From: Pseudomonadota bacterium
GTDB lineage: Bacteria > Pseudomonadota > Gammaproteobacteria > Burkholderiales > Ferrovaceae
NCBI GenBank assembly: GCA_021804705.1
Contig: JAJZHC010000071.1
Location: 1-7,051, forward strand
DNA length: 7,051 nucleotides
Direction of reading: 5' to 3'
Shown piece by piece: positions 6,589-7,051 of this stretch. Every line of letters starts with the position of its first letter. The first letter of the stretch is position 1. The notes under the pieces were generated by a model that was not told where the DNA came from, did not search any database, and saw nothing but the letters and a program-made list of their open reading frames with translations. The position numbers and the translations under genes are program-made.

Positions 6589-7051
6589 TCAGTGCCCGGT
6601 AAAGGAACCGCTCAGCTTTGAGCGGTCCCCTTTCTTGTTTTGCGCATTGAGCTCTTTTTTGATTTCGCGTATGCGCGCTTCCACGCTGGAATTTTGGTAA
6701 AAGTCGCCGTCATCGCTTTTTACTGCAATTTGCAGCTGATCCAACGCCGCTGTCAGGTTGCCCTGGCGTAAATACGACTCAGCCAGAGCCTGGTGGCTCA
6801 GCAACTGCTTGTCGAGATGTGCATAGGCCCTGGCCTGCAAATCATACAAATGGTAATCGCCGCGCGACAACATCAGCCTGTTATTGATGACATCTAGTGC
6901 TTCCTGATCACGATGTGCATCGAGTAGCGTTTGGATGTACCCGTAATTGAGAGCCCGTTGATCCGGATAATGGCGCAACGCTGTATGGTACATATTGATG
7001 GCTTCATCGAGGTGGCCCTCATCGTGCACAATCAGGGCTGCCAGACTGTCA
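6589..7051 (-). CDS. TPR-containing C-terminus of a probable M48 metalloprotease (BepA/YfgC-like), 5' end outside window
   Basis: The last 153 residues of a minus-strand gene; the frame stays open to the right edge, so the true start lies beyond it. A GTG at 7029 is inside a repeat and is not taken as the start. The visible part is helical with TPR-like repeats: A..L..HDEGHLDEAINMYHTAL...P, then ALNYGYIQTLLDAHRDQEALDVI, then YDLQARAYAHLDKQLLSHQALAESYLRQGN, and a final TAALDQLQIAVK. The ending GDFYQNSSVEARIREIKKE resembles the C-terminus of periplasmic BepA-type M48 proteases, which help assemble or degrade outer-membrane proteins. The HExxH zinc site and signal peptide would be upstream and cannot be checked here, so it could be another TPR protein. 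A basic tail (KKGDRSKLSGSFTGH) follows the conserved part and is encoded by DNA that also forms the valS terminator. The stop TGA (6591-6589) abuts the valS stop. Confidence 0.65.
   Translation of the reverse strand, partial: DSLAALIVHDEGHLDEAINMYHTALRHYPDQRALNYGYIQTLLDAHRDQEALDVINNRLMLSRGDYHLYDLQARAYAHLDKQLLSHQALAESYLRQGNLTAALDQLQIAVKSDDGDFYQNSSVEARIREIKKELNAQNKKGDRSKLSGSFTGH
6601..6641 (+). terminator. Rho-independent terminator of the pepA-holC-valS operon
   Basis: The stem ACCGCTCA (6607-6614) with TGAGCGGT (6619-6626) closes a GCTT tetraloop. It can be extended by AAAGG (6601-6605) with CCTTT (6629-6633) across a small internal loop. A T-rich tract (TTTCTTGTTTT, 6631-6641) follows on the plus strand. 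It starts 12 bases after the valS stop. The whole element lies within the convergent gene's coding sequence. No good T-run follows on the minus strand, so it appears to act in one direction. Confidence 0.85.

Noticed and set aside
1..7051. A new accessory or defence system, CRISPR array or insertion sequence
   Set aside because: Almost every base belongs to recognisable housekeeping genes. I saw no regularly spaced repeats, transposase or terminal inverted repeats.

Overview
The window is a stretch of core chromosome from a Gram-negative bacterium, most likely a betaproteobacterium of moderate GC content. An LptF lipopolysaccharide-export subunit implies an outer membrane. The gene order lptF <-> pepA-holC-valS is the one known from Escherichia coli. 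The protein sequences look proteobacterial, but the flanking genes differ from the enterobacterial ones. The betaproteobacterial placement is an inference from protein style, not a measured result.

Layout from left to right: (1) the 3' part of a plus-strand HflX-type GTPase gene (2-589), cut by the left edge; (2) a complete minus-strand tRNA-Ser(GGA) with a long variable arm and an encoded CCA (606-696), with its own promoter just upstream; (3) minus-strand lptF (760-1860), whose stop codon lies in a strong hairpin and which has no lptG after it; (4) a 49-bp divergent intergenic region with a good sigma70-like promoter for pepA; (5) the plus-strand cluster pepA (1910-3397), holC (3405-3833), valS (3838-6588), with gaps of 7 and 4 bases, very likely one operon; (6) a minus-strand gene entering from the right edge (6589-7051), encoding the TPR-rich C-terminus of what looks like a BepA/YfgC-type M48 metalloprotease. 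Its stop codon abuts the valS stop codon. The intrinsic terminator of the valS operon lies inside its coding sequence.

The products serve separate housekeeping roles: ribosome rescue or splitting (HflX), serine decoding, LPS transport (LptF), aminopeptidase activity (PepA), replisome clamp-loader/SSB contact (HolC), valine charging (ValS) and probably envelope protein quality control (M48 protein). No stretch over 300 bases lacks a gene. I see no mobile element, CRISPR array, prophage gene or clearly new system. What deserves a second look is the compact architecture: lptF without lptG, a three-codon ORF bridging pepA and holC, a pepA promoter overlapping the lptF start codon, and the abutting convergent stops with an embedded terminator.
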